A stretch of DNA of 32,523 nt, from positions 897,782 to 930,304 of the forward strand of contig NZ_GG657738.1 of NCBI RefSeq assembly GCF_000158815.1. The letters are read 5' to 3'. Below the pieces are notes generated by a model. It ran no database searches. It saw nothing but the letters and a program-made list of their open reading frames with translations, and had not been told where the DNA came from. Positions 1-9,191 of this stretch are shown here, one piece after another; positions within the stretch are counted from its first letter, which is position 1, and the number at the start of each line of letters is the position of its first letter. This stretch comes from Micromonospora sp. ATCC 39149. GTDB taxonomy: Bacteria > Actinomycetota > Actinomycetes > Mycobacteriales > Micromonosporaceae. The translations under genes and the position numbers were made by a program.

Positions 1-186
1 GATGGCGGCCACCGCCAACGGCGCCACGGCGGCCTCGGCGGCCGGGGACGGGGCACCGGACGCGGCGACACCGACGACGAGGACGCCGACCAGCGCGCCG
101 GCCACGCCGGTCAGGCGACGGAGGCGACGGCGCCTCGGGATGAGATCGCGGGCTGGTGTTGGCCCGCTGCGGGACGGGGTGTGCAT
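1..186 (-). CDS. N-terminus of a secreted protein, cut by the left window edge
   Basis: Reading the minus strand from an ATG at 186 gives 62 codons open to the edge. The N-terminus has a typical Sec signal peptide: a positively charged stretch rich in Arg (about residues 14-24), a hydrophobic core (about 25-42, LTGVAGALVGVLVVGVAA) and small residues with possible signal-peptidase sites near residues 43-51. An AGGGAG Shine-Dalgarno lies 8 nt upstream of the ATG. Third codon positions are almost all G/C, as in neighbouring genes. The mature protein is outside the window, so no function can be given; the surroundings make another secreted carbohydrate-active enzyme a reasonable guess. Confidence 0.6.
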   Translation of the reverse strand, partial: MHTPSRSGPTPARDLIPRRRRLRRLTGVAGALVGVLVVGVAASGAPSPAAEAAVAPLAVAAI

Positions 187-258
187 GGAGTGGCTCCCTA
201 GGGTCGGAGAAGGAGCGAGGACTGGTGGACGCGCCACGAACGGCGCCGGATCGTCGGG

Positions 259-288
259 GTGATGGTGATGGTGATGGTGATGGTGGTG
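259..288. repeat. hexanucleotide microsatellite (GTGATG)4 GTGGTG
   Basis: Four perfect GTGATG units are followed by GTGGTG, in the 154-bp gap between the partial secreted gene and the GH39-like gene. Read on the minus strand it is a run of ten His codons (CAC/CAT), but no ribosome-binding site or gene structure surrounds it, so I treat it as a simple repeat in non-coding DNA. Confidence 0.7.
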
Positions 289-340
289 ATCGGGCGCCTG
301 TCGTCCGTCGGGCGGCCGGTGCCTGATCATCCCGCGGCGC

Positions 341-2176
341 CTACCGGCCCCAGATCCGCCACGTCTGGTTCAACGGGCTGCCCTGGCCGACGGGGTTGCA
401 GGTCCACTGGTGGACCGACGCCCGCGCCGCCGTGGAGACCCCGTTGACGTCGACACACTTGCCGCTGTGCCGGGCGACGAGCTGGTAGTCGTGCGAGTCG
501 TTGCCCCCGTAGGTGACCTTGCGGAGGGTGAACTGCTGGTTGAGACCGTTGTGGCAGGTCCACTGGTGCACCGCGGCGCCGTCGGCGGTGGAGACGCCGC
601 TGACGTCGAGGCACTTCCCGCTCTGCTGGTTGACCAGCGTGTACGTGTTGGCCACGCCGTCGACCGGGCGGAAGTTCCAGAGCTGCTGGTCGCCGCCGTC
701 GCAGTAGTACTGCTGCTGGGCGTTGCCGTCGGAGCTGCCCTGGTTGGTGTTGTCCAGGCACTGCTGGGAGTGCTGGGCCACCGCCACCGACTGGAATCCG
801 CCGTCCGAGGGCGGCAACAGGGTGACGGTGTACGTGTCGGTCTGGTTGCCGTACGGCAGGGTCACCGTGGCGTTGTTGTTGGACACGTTGACCACGCTGT
901 TGGAGACCGTGATCGGCCCCTGCACCGCGCCGCCGCCGTTGTACGGGATGCGCTGGGTGAGGACCCGCACCTGGTTGTTCTGCACGATGCCGCTGGTCGA
1001 GTCCAGACGCCGCAGGTTGACGGTCAGGTTCCCGGTGGTACGGCCGCCGCCGATCAGGACCTTCGCCGCGCCCGTGGAGTTGGTGGCGTACGCGTCGTAG
1101 GACGGGCTGGCGGTCACCGAGACGATCTGCCCGGTCTGCGAGGCGTAGTAGCGGTAGGCCCACCACTCGCCCTTGGGCTGGTGCTGGCCGGCCGAGTTGC
1201 GGACCAACAGGTTGCCGAGGTCGTTGTGCAGGTTGCCGCCGCCGGCCCAGTTCGCCCGCAGGCCGTCCGCGCGGGCCCGCTCCAGGCGCGCGATGTACCA
1301 GGCGCCGTCGGCGGGGTTCTGCTCCTCGGGCGCGCCGTACTCGTTGATCTGGTACGGCCGGGGGTGCGGGATGCCGCGCGGGTCGAGGGTGGCGTTGGCG
1401 GCGGCCACGTTGGCGACCGGATCGCCCGGCAGCGAGTGCCAGCTGATGATGTCCGGCACCGTGTTGGTCGAGCGGACGAAGTCCAGGTACTGATTCCAGA
1501 AGGCGTGCGTGGTGGACGGCACGCAGGCGCAGCTCGGCCCGACGATGAGCTGGTTGGGGAACTCCGCCCGCAGGCGCTGGTAGGTGCGCCGCCACAGTTC
1601 GAGGTACTGGGAGATCGGGCGGTTCCAGAAGATGGTGATGTTGGGTTCGTTCCAGATGTCCCACTGCACGGACAGCCCGGACGCCCGGACGTCGCTGATG
1701 ACCCGGGTGAGGAAGTTGTCGTAGTCGGTCCAGTTGCCGTTGTCGCCGGGGAAGCGCGAGATGCCGGCGCCGTCCGCGCCCCACAGGTCGTGCGGCAGGA
1801 TGATGAACTGACCGCCGAGGGCGACGGTCCGGCGGGCCTGCGCGAGGGTGGAGTTCCAGCGACGGTCGTAGTTGCCGCCGACCCAGCCGCTGCCGGGTAG
1901 TTGCGCGCCGCCGGCGCGCATGTACTGGAACTTGACGTCGCGGTAGAAGTGGTCGGCCGGGGCACTGGCGTTCTCGGTCATGCCGTAGATCCAGCCCGAC
2001 GCGCGGTAGGTCGGCGTGCCGATGGTGGTGGAGAAGTCGACGCTGATCGACTCGTCGGCAGCCTGGGCCGGCGGCGCGGCGACGGTGACGGCGGCGGTGG
2101 CGGCGAGCAGGCCGACGGCGAGTCGGGCGACGAACGCACGGGTTTGTCCTGGCCTGCCGCGGGACGGGATTTTCAC
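341..2176 (-). CDS. secreted GH39-like glycoside hydrolase with C-terminal ricin-type CBM13
   Basis: The 611-residue protein starts at a GTG preceded by AAGGAG with a 6-nt spacer. Residues 1-40 form a Sec signal peptide ending in PAQA-ADES. Residues about 45-350 look like a clan-A (beta/alpha)8 barrel: DIWNEPN places the acid/base at Glu177 and QINEYG the nucleophile at Glu279, the layout of GH39 enzymes (beta-xylosidase/iduronidase family and relatives). A beta-sandwich-like segment follows (about 350-455). Residues about 460-611 are a beta-trefoil lectin with CLD...QLW/HQWTC repeats, probably for binding polysaccharide. The substrate cannot be fixed from sequence; a xylan or arabino-oligosaccharide is likely from context. 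A promoter and a LacI-type operator lie directly upstream. GH39-like is my best family call; other clan-A families are possible. Confidence 0.8.
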   Translation of the reverse strand: MKIPSRGRPGQTRAFVARLAVGLLAATAAVTVAAPPAQAADESISVDFSTTIGTPTYRASGWIYGMTENASAPADHFYRDVKFQYMRAGGAQLPGSGWVGGNYDRRWNSTLAQARRTVALGGQFIILPHDLWGADGAGISRFPGDNGNWTDYDNFLTRVISDVRASGLSVQWDIWNEPNITIFWNRPISQYLELWRRTYQRLRAEFPNQLIVGPSCACVPSTTHAFWNQYLDFVRSTNTVPDIISWHSLPGDPVANVAAANATLDPRGIPHPRPYQINEYGAPEEQNPADGAWYIARLERARADGLRANWAGGGNLHNDLGNLLVRNSAGQHQPKGEWWAYRYYASQTGQIVSVTASPSYDAYATNSTGAAKVLIGGGRTTGNLTVNLRRLDSTSGIVQNNQVRVLTQRIPYNGGGAVQGPITVSNSVVNVSNNNATVTLPYGNQTDTYTVTLLPPSDGGFQSVAVAQHSQQCLDNTNQGSSDGNAQQQYYCDGGDQQLWNFRPVDGVANTYTLVNQQSGKCLDVSGVSTADGAAVHQWTCHNGLNQQFTLRKVTYGGNDSHDYQLVARHSGKCVDVNGVSTAARASVHQWTCNPVGQGSPLNQTWRIWGR

Positions 2177-2224
2177 GGGCGGCTCCTTGTGGGGCGTGGG
2201 GGACGCTCTCCGGAGGGCTGCGCT

Positions 2225-2240
2225 TGCGAATCGATTCGCA
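2225..2240. promoter_or_regulatory. LacI-type operator, perfect 16-bp palindrome
   Basis: TGCGAATCGATTCGCA is a perfect palindrome with the CG-centred core of LacI-family operators. It lies 49-64 nt upstream of the GH39-like start codon and covers the predicted transcription start (about 2237). The same 12-bp core CGAATCGATTCG occurs upstream of the neighbouring lacI-type gene, so that repressor is the likely ligand (inference). Confidence 0.75.
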
Positions 2241-2243
2241 CGG

Positions 2244-2273
2244 ATCGTAGGACCGAAGGTTGAAGAATGTCAA
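2244..2273 (-). promoter_or_regulatory. promoter of the GH39-like gene
   Basis: On the minus strand a perfect -35 TTGACA (2273-2268) is followed by an 18-nt spacer and -10 TACGAT (2249-2244). The operator begins 4 bp after the -10, so bound repressor would cover the start site. Confidence 0.65.
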
Positions 2274-2337
2274 TGAAATGACAGTGCGATGACCCTGGCG
2301 TTTCCTTCCCCGTACGACCTCGCGCTGCGCCCACCCC

Positions 2338-2367
2338 TTGACCGCCAACCGAGCACGGACCTATCTT
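2338..2367 (+). promoter_or_regulatory. promoter of the MGH1-like glycosidase gene
   Basis: -35 TTGACC (2338-2343), 18-nt spacer, -10 TATCTT (2362-2367). The geometry matches the divergent GH39-like promoter: operator DNA starts 5 bp after the -10. This also argues that translation starts at 2419 and not at upstream in-frame starts that overlap the promoter. Confidence 0.6.
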
Positions 2368-2371
2368 CGTC

Positions 2372-2396
2372 CGAACCGATTCGTCGAATCGGTTCG
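2372..2396. promoter_or_regulatory. double LacI-type operator upstream of the MGH1-like gene
   Basis: Two near-copies of CGAATCGATTCG stand side by side: CGAACCGATTCG (2372-2383) and CGAATCGGTTCG (2385-2396), each with one transition from the palindromic core. They are arranged as mirror images, so the whole 25 bp is itself an inverted repeat centred on 2384. The predicted transcription start (about 2374) falls inside the first copy. Confidence 0.7.
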
Positions 2397-2418
2397 CTCC
2401 ACTACCCGGGAGGTGCCC

Positions 2419-4131
2419 ATGACCGTTGCCCCGTCCGGTCCGGAGTTCCCTATTCAGGACATACCGTTCAGCTACCGCGGATCCTGGCTCAACATCTCCC
2501 CGGTGGTCGCCGAGCAGACGTACGCCGACGACCTGCACCTGGTCTCACACCAGACCGGGTTGCACGCTGTGCTCCGCCTCACCCCCACCGGGCCCGGCAG
2601 CACGGTCGTCGCCACGCCCACGCTGCTGACCTGGCGCAACGGGTCCGGCCGGATCGAGGCCGGCTACGCCGGGCCGGACATCCTGCGGCTGCGGGGTCGA
2701 CAACTCGGGCTCCGGATCGCCGCGGCGGCGGCCACCCTCACCCCGTTCAGCGGCACCTACCTGTACCTCGACCCGGCCGACGGGTCGCACGTGTTCACCT
2801 CGTACGAGACCGGGCGCCGCTACCGGATCACGGTGCTCTCCGGCTCGCTGCGCCGGGTCGAGGGCGCCGAGGCCCTCGGCACCGCCGACCGGGCACTGGA
2901 ACTCCCCGCCGACCAGCCCTGGGAGATCGCGATCGAGGAGTACGAGACCGCGCGCCGGCCGTACGCTGCATCCGTCACCTTCGACCGGTTGTGCCTCGAC
3001 CGCAGGGCCGAGTTCGCCGCCTTCGTCGACGCGGTCGCGCCGTGGCGCGGCGCGGACACCCCGGCCGCCGAACTGGCCGCGTACGTACTGTGGTCGGCCA
3101 CGGTCGCCCCGGCGGGCTTCGTCACCCGGCCCGCCGTCCTGATGTCCAAGCATTGGATGGACAAGGTGTGGAGCTGGGACCACTGCTTCAACGCGATCGC
3201 CCTGGCCGCCGGCGAGCCGGAGCTGGCCTGGCACCAGTTCCACCTGCCCTTCGACCACCAGGACGCGGCCGGGGCCCTGCCCGACTCGGTCACCCACTCG
3301 GAGGTCCTGCACAACTACGTCAAGCCCCCCATCCACGGCTGGGCCCTGCGCCACCTGCGCCGACGCCTACCCGAGCCGCCGCACCGGGCGGCGCTGGCCC
3401 AGACGTACGACCGGCTGGCCCGCTGGACGGGGTTCTGGCTGGACGCACGCCGCGCCCCCGGCCACGACCTGCCCCATTACCAGCACGGCAACGACAGCGG
3501 TTGGGACAACGCCACGACCTTCGACGGCGGCCGGGTCCTCCAGACCGCCGATCTCGCCGCGTTCCTGGTCTCGCAGCTACGCTGCCTGTCCGACCTCGCC
3601 ACCGAGCTGGGCGAGCCCGCCGGCCGCTGGTCCCGGGAGGCCGACCGGATCAGCACGGCCATGTTCCGGGACCTGTGGGACGGCGAGCGCTTCACCTCCC
3701 GCGACCCGCGGACGGGGCGACGGCGGGCGAGCCGCAGCCTGCTCGACCTCATGCCCGTCACGCTCGGCGCCGACCTGCCCACGCCGATCGCCGCCACGCT
3801 GGCCCGGGGCGTCGAGGCCCACCTCACCACGCACGGGCTGGCCACCGAGCCGACCGATTCGGCACACTACCTGGCCGACGGCTACTGGCGTGGCCCGATC
3901 TGGGCACCCTCCACAGTGCTGGTCGAGGACGGGCTGCGCCGGGCCGGGCACACCGGGATCGCCGACGACATCAGCCGGCGTTTCCTCGCGCTGTGCGAGA
4001 AGTCCGGATTCGCGGAGAACTTCGACGCCGAGACCGGCGCCGGGCTACGGGACCGGGCGTACACCTGGACCGCCAGCAGCTACCTCATCCTCGCCGCCGC
4101 CCAGGAACAGCGGCGGGCCGCGGCCGGGTAG
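2419..4131 (+). CDS. cytoplasmic MGH1-like / GH63-like (alpha/alpha)6 glycoside hydrolase
   Basis: The 570-residue protein has no signal peptide. An N-terminal beta-rich domain (about 1-200) precedes an (alpha/alpha)6 barrel. Family signatures in order are KVWSWDHCFN (about 249-258), HNYVKPPIHGW (about 298-308), NDSGWDN (about 358-364), GYWRGPIWAPS (about 487-497) and AENFDAETG (about 531-539). This set is typical of the trehalase-like/GH63/MGH1 group; Asp in WSWD and GWDN and the Glu/Asp of ENFDAE are candidates for catalysis. Such proteins usually release a glucose or other alpha-linked sugar from oligosaccharides. The ATG at 2419 was chosen because GGGAGG lies just upstream and the promoter and double operator occupy 2338-2396. 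It is divergent from the GH39-like gene and ends 10 bp from the convergent lacI-type gene. Confidence 0.8.
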   Translation: MTVAPSGPEFPIQDIPFSYRGSWLNISPVVAEQTYADDLHLVSHQTGLHAVLRLTPTGPGSTVVATPTLLTWRNGSGRIEAGYAGPDILRLRGRQLGLRIAAAAATLTPFSGTYLYLDPADGSHVFTSYETGRRYRITVLSGSLRRVEGAEALGTADRALELPADQPWEIAIEEYETARRPYAASVTFDRLCLDRRAEFAAFVDAVAPWRGADTPAAELAAYVLWSATVAPAGFVTRPAVLMSKHWMDKVWSWDHCFNAIALAAGEPELAWHQFHLPFDHQDAAGALPDSVTHSEVLHNYVKPPIHGWALRHLRRRLPEPPHRAALAQTYDRLARWTGFWLDARRAPGHDLPHYQHGNDSGWDNATTFDGGRVLQTADLAAFLVSQLRCLSDLATELGEPAGRWSREADRISTAMFRDLWDGERFTSRDPRTGRRRASRSLLDLMPVTLGADLPTPIAATLARGVEAHLTTHGLATEPTDSAHYLADGYWRGPIWAPSTVLVEDGLRRAGHTGIADDISRRFLALCEKSGFAENFDAETGAGLRDRAYTWTASSYLILAAAQEQRRAAAG

Positions 4132-4164
4132 CCGGCCCGCATCAGCGGGAACGGACCGGGCCGG
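4132..4164. terminator. possible shared hairpin between convergent genes
   Basis: CCGGCCCG (4132-4139) and CGGGCCGG (4157-4164) form an 8-bp stem with a 17-nt loop, starting right after the MGH1-like stop and overlapping the last codons of the lacI-type gene. There is no T-run and the loop is large, so termination here is only plausible. Confidence 0.35.
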
Positions 4165-5155
4165 TGCTGGAACGCAGCGAGACGGGCGGGCTGTACAGGC
4201 GGTGGCGTGGCGCAGCATCGGGCGCGGCGATGCTCTCCAGTAGCAGTGCCACCGCCTCGGCGCCCATGTCGCGCATCGGCACGTCCGCGGCGGTCAACGG
4301 TGGGCAGAAGTCCTCGGCCCAGTGCTCGGCGGCGACCCCGGCGACGGAGAAGTCGCCCGGCACGGCCAGCCCGGCCGCGTTGAGCGCGCGCTGCACTCCG
4401 GGCAGCGCGGCCTCGTTGATGGTGGCCATCGCCGTGACCTGCGGGTACTTTGCGAGCAACTGCTCCACGCACGTCTCGCCGGAGGCGGTGTCGTCGCCGC
4501 AGCAGACGTCGACGCCGGTCAGGCCCCGCTCCGCCACCGCCGCCCGGAAGCCGGCCAGCGCCCGATGGCTGGGGCCGTACCCCGCGGCGACCAGTTCGGC
4601 GGAGCGGTTCACCAGGGCCACGTGCCGGTGCCCCAGGTCGGCCAGGTGGTGCACGCAGCGGCCGATCAGCCCGGCGTAGTCGATGTCGATCCAGCTCATC
4701 CCGTGCGGCTCGGCCGTCCGACCGATTGTGACGAACGGCAGACCCGCCCTGGCCAGCCGGGTCACCCGGTCGTCCTCCAACCGGATCTCCATCAGGACCA
4801 CACCGTCCACCCGACGCCCGGCGACGATCCGCTCGAACGAACGGTCGTGGTCGCCGCCGGACGGGGACAGCAGCACGTCCAGGTCGTGCCGAGCCGCCGC
4901 CTCGACGACGCTGGCGACGAAGCCCAACTGCATGTCGGTCAACCGCTGACTGGCCGGGGGAATCACCAGCCCGAGGGTGCGGGTACGCCCTTCCTTCAGC
5001 GCGCGGGCGCTGGCGTTCGGCCGGTAGTCCAGCTCGTCGATTACCGCCTGGATCCGCTGCCGGGTCGCCTCCGACACGGCCCGCTTGCCGCTCAGCACGT
5101 ACGACACGGTGCTGCGGGACACCCCCGCCCGCTGGGCGATCTCCCCGATGTTCAT
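4142..5155 (-). CDS. LacI-family transcriptional repressor
   Basis: The 337-residue protein begins with a LacI helix-turn-helix (NIGEIAQRAGVSRSTVSYVL, residues 2-21) and hinge region (YRPNASARAL, near residue 50), followed by a periplasmic-binding-protein-like effector domain (about 60-330). The ATG at 5155 was preferred over in-frame upstream starts because the LacI N-terminus normally begins just before the HTH and GAGGG lies 8 nt upstream. Its own leader carries CGAATCGATTCG, and the same palindrome controls the GH39-like and MGH1-like promoters, so it is probably an autoregulated local repressor released by an oligosaccharide made by the secreted enzymes. Effector identity is unknown. Confidence 0.9.
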   Translation of the reverse strand: MNIGEIAQRAGVSRSTVSYVLSGKRAVSEATRQRIQAVIDELDYRPNASARALKEGRTRTLGLVIPPASQRLTDMQLGFVASVVEAAARHDLDVLLSPSGGDHDRSFERIVAGRRVDGVVLMEIRLEDDRVTRLARAGLPFVTIGRTAEPHGMSWIDIDYAGLIGRCVHHLADLGHRHVALVNRSAELVAAGYGPSHRALAGFRAAVAERGLTGVDVCCGDDTASGETCVEQLLAKYPQVTAMATINEAALPGVQRALNAAGLAVPGDFSVAGVAAEHWAEDFCPPLTAADVPMRDMGAEAVALLLESIAAPDAAPRHRLYSPPVSLRSSTGPVRSR

Positions 5156-5166
5156 CACACCGCCCT

Positions 5167-5178
5167 CGAATCGATTCG
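5167..5178. promoter_or_regulatory. LacI-type operator in the leader of its own gene
   Basis: CGAATCGATTCG, a perfect 12-bp palindrome, lies only 12-23 nt upstream of the repressor ATG and abuts its Shine-Dalgarno GAGGG. A possible -10 (TATGCT, minus strand 5219-5214) lies further upstream, so repressor bound here would act as a roadblock on transcription, giving autoregulation (inference). Confidence 0.7.
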
Positions 5179-5362
5179 CGCCCGGGCGCGGGCAGCACCA
5201 TGCTCCGCGCATAAGCATAGCCGCCCCGCTGCCCGGCCCAGCTCGTCAATGATCGTGGCGTCCTCGCGGCCGCGTCGGGTTCCCGCCGCTGTCACCCTGC
5301 CGGGATCGTCCCCCGCCGACCCACCGCCGGGCGAGCATCGCGGCGGCGCGGCACCCGCGAGA

Positions 5363-5399
5363 GGCGCGCAGGGCCGGCGAAGGACCGGCCCTGCGCGCC
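5363..5399 (-). terminator. strong intrinsic-type terminator of the GH141-like gene
   Basis: A perfect 15-bp stem (GGCGCGCAGGGCCGG, 5363-5377, with its complement at 5385-5399) and a 7-nt loop sit 7 bp beyond the stop codon at 5407. No T-tract follows, as is common in actinomycetes. Confidence 0.8.
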
Positions 5400-5406
5400 C
5401 CCTGGC

Positions 5407-8001
<2,595 letters not shown>

Positions 8002-9000
8002 TCATGGCTGCTCCTGACCGGGCGCGGCCGTGTCGAGCAGGCCGGTCGCCCGCAGCGCCGACCACAGCTCGACCGGGACGTCGACGTCCCACCGCGCCAC
8101 GGTCTGCGCCACCTGCCCGCCGCTGCGCAGCCCGACGACCGTCGAGACGACCGCGGGATGCGACCGGACGAAGGCGAGCGCCGCCTGCGGCAGCGTGACG
8201 CCGTACGTCTCGCAGACCGCCGCGATCCGCCTCGCCCGCTCGATCAGTTCCGGCGGGGCCTGCTCGTAGTTGTAGGTCGCGTCGGCCGGCGGGCGATCCC
8301 GGGACAACAGGCCGGAGTTGTAGACACCAGCGATCACCACGCCCACGCCCCGGCTGGCGGCGGCGGGCAGCAGGTCGGCCAGCGCGCCCTGTTCGAGCAG
8401 GGTGTAGCGGCCGGCGCACATCACCACGTCGATGTCGGTCTCTTGGACGAACCGGGTGAGCAGTTGCGACTGGTTCATGCCGGCACCGATAGCCCGCACC
8501 ACACCCTGCTCGCGCAGCTCCACCAGGGCGGGCACCGCCTCCGTCGCAGCCTGCTCCCAGTGGTCGTCGGGATCGTGCAGGTAGACGATGTCAACCCGGT
8601 CCAGGCCGGTGCGGGCAAGGCTGGACTCCAGCGAGCGAAGGACCCCGTCGCGGCTGAAGTCCCACACCCGCCGGTGACACTCGGCGACGTCGAACCCTTC
8701 CGGGTCGCGCCGGTGCGCGTTCTCCGGCGACGGTACGAGGAGACGACCGACCTTCGTGGACACGACATACTCGTCGCGTGGGCGGCTCCGCAGGGCATCG
8801 CCGAGCCGCCGTTCGGACAGCCCGAGGCCGTAGTGCGGCGCGGTGTCGTAGTACCGCAGGCCGGCCTCCCACGCCGTGTCGACGGCGGCGGCGAACTCCT
8901 CGTCCGTGGTCGCCCGGTAGAGGTTGCCGCCCTGGGCCGCGCCGAAGCCCAGCTCGGTGAGGCGGACCGCCGGCCGCCGGGGCAGCGCCCGCTCCCTCAC
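8002..9000 (-). CDS. aldo/keto reductase, L-fucose / D-threo-aldose dehydrogenase-like
   Basis: The 332-residue cytoplasmic protein has a full AKR catalytic tetrad: Asp52 and Tyr57 in YYDTAPHYGLG, Lys83 in STKVGR, and His142 in VYLHDPDDH. The sequence resembles the subgroup of NAD(P)-dependent aldose 1-dehydrogenases that oxidise L-fucose, D-arabinose or L-galactose to the lactone. The GTG start at 9000 was selected because GGAG lies 5 nt upstream and the codon overlaps the preceding stop in GTGA, a classical coupling signal; longer in-frame versions add 44 unlikely residues. As last gene of the ABC-dehydratase operon it would supply the first oxidation of the imported sugar. Exact sugar specificity is inference. 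Confidence 0.85.
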   Translation of the reverse strand: MRERALPRRPAVRLTELGFGAAQGGNLYRATTDEEFAAAVDTAWEAGLRYYDTAPHYGLGLSERRLGDALRSRPRDEYVVSTKVGRLLVPSPENAHRRDPEGFDVAECHRRVWDFSRDGVLRSLESSLARTGLDRVDIVYLHDPDDHWEQAATEAVPALVELREQGVVRAIGAGMNQSQLLTRFVQETDIDVVMCAGRYTLLEQGALADLLPAAASRGVGVVIAGVYNSGLLSRDRPPADATYNYEQAPPELIERARRIAAVCETYGVTLPQAALAFVRSHPAVVSTVVGLRSGGQVAQTVARWDVDVPVELWSALRATGLLDTAAPGQEQP

Positions 9001-9164
9001 GACGGCTCCAGCCGATACACCCGCCGCGCGGTGTGCCGCCAGGTCGCCGCCCGGTCGTCCCCGCCGGGGCAGCAGCCCGCCAGTTCGGACAGGAACACCG
9101 GGGCGCTGGCGGATTCGGTGGCCGATCCCCACCGGCCGCCGAAGCGGTGCGCGACTGCCTTCAT
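8997..9164 (-). pseudogene. short remnant resembling the C-terminus of an amidohydrolase (fuconolactonase-type)
   Basis: A 55-codon frame starts at ATG 9164 with GGGAGG 4 nt upstream and stops in a 4-bp GTGA overlap with the AKR start. It reads like the last barrel strand and tail of amidohydrolase-2 lactonases: HRFGGRW resembles the metal-site strand (usually F/W-GSDW) and ATWRHTARRVYRL resembles the usual GGTAARVYRL ending. The full family has about 280 residues with an N-terminal DAHHH motif that is absent here, and the usual Asp of GSDW is Arg. I read it as an internal deletion that kept the start signal and 3' end of a lactonase gene. The alternative is an unrelated small coupling peptide. 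Confidence 0.45.
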
Positions 9165-9191
9165 GCGTCCTCCCTGTGGGCGGTCGGGGGG

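Noticed and set aside
290..331. Hairpin between the left partial gene and the GH39-like stop (GATCGGGCGCC / GGTGCCTGATC)
   Set aside because: Pairing relies on G-U wobbles available only in plus-strand RNA, while both flanking genes are on the minus strand, so it is not a good terminator for them.
410..1900. Long plus-strand open frame opposite the GH39-like gene
   Set aside because: It is a by-product of GC-rich codon bias; the minus strand has signal peptide, catalytic motifs, lectin repeats and regulation, while this frame is Val/Arg/Gly-rich without motifs or a ribosome-binding site.
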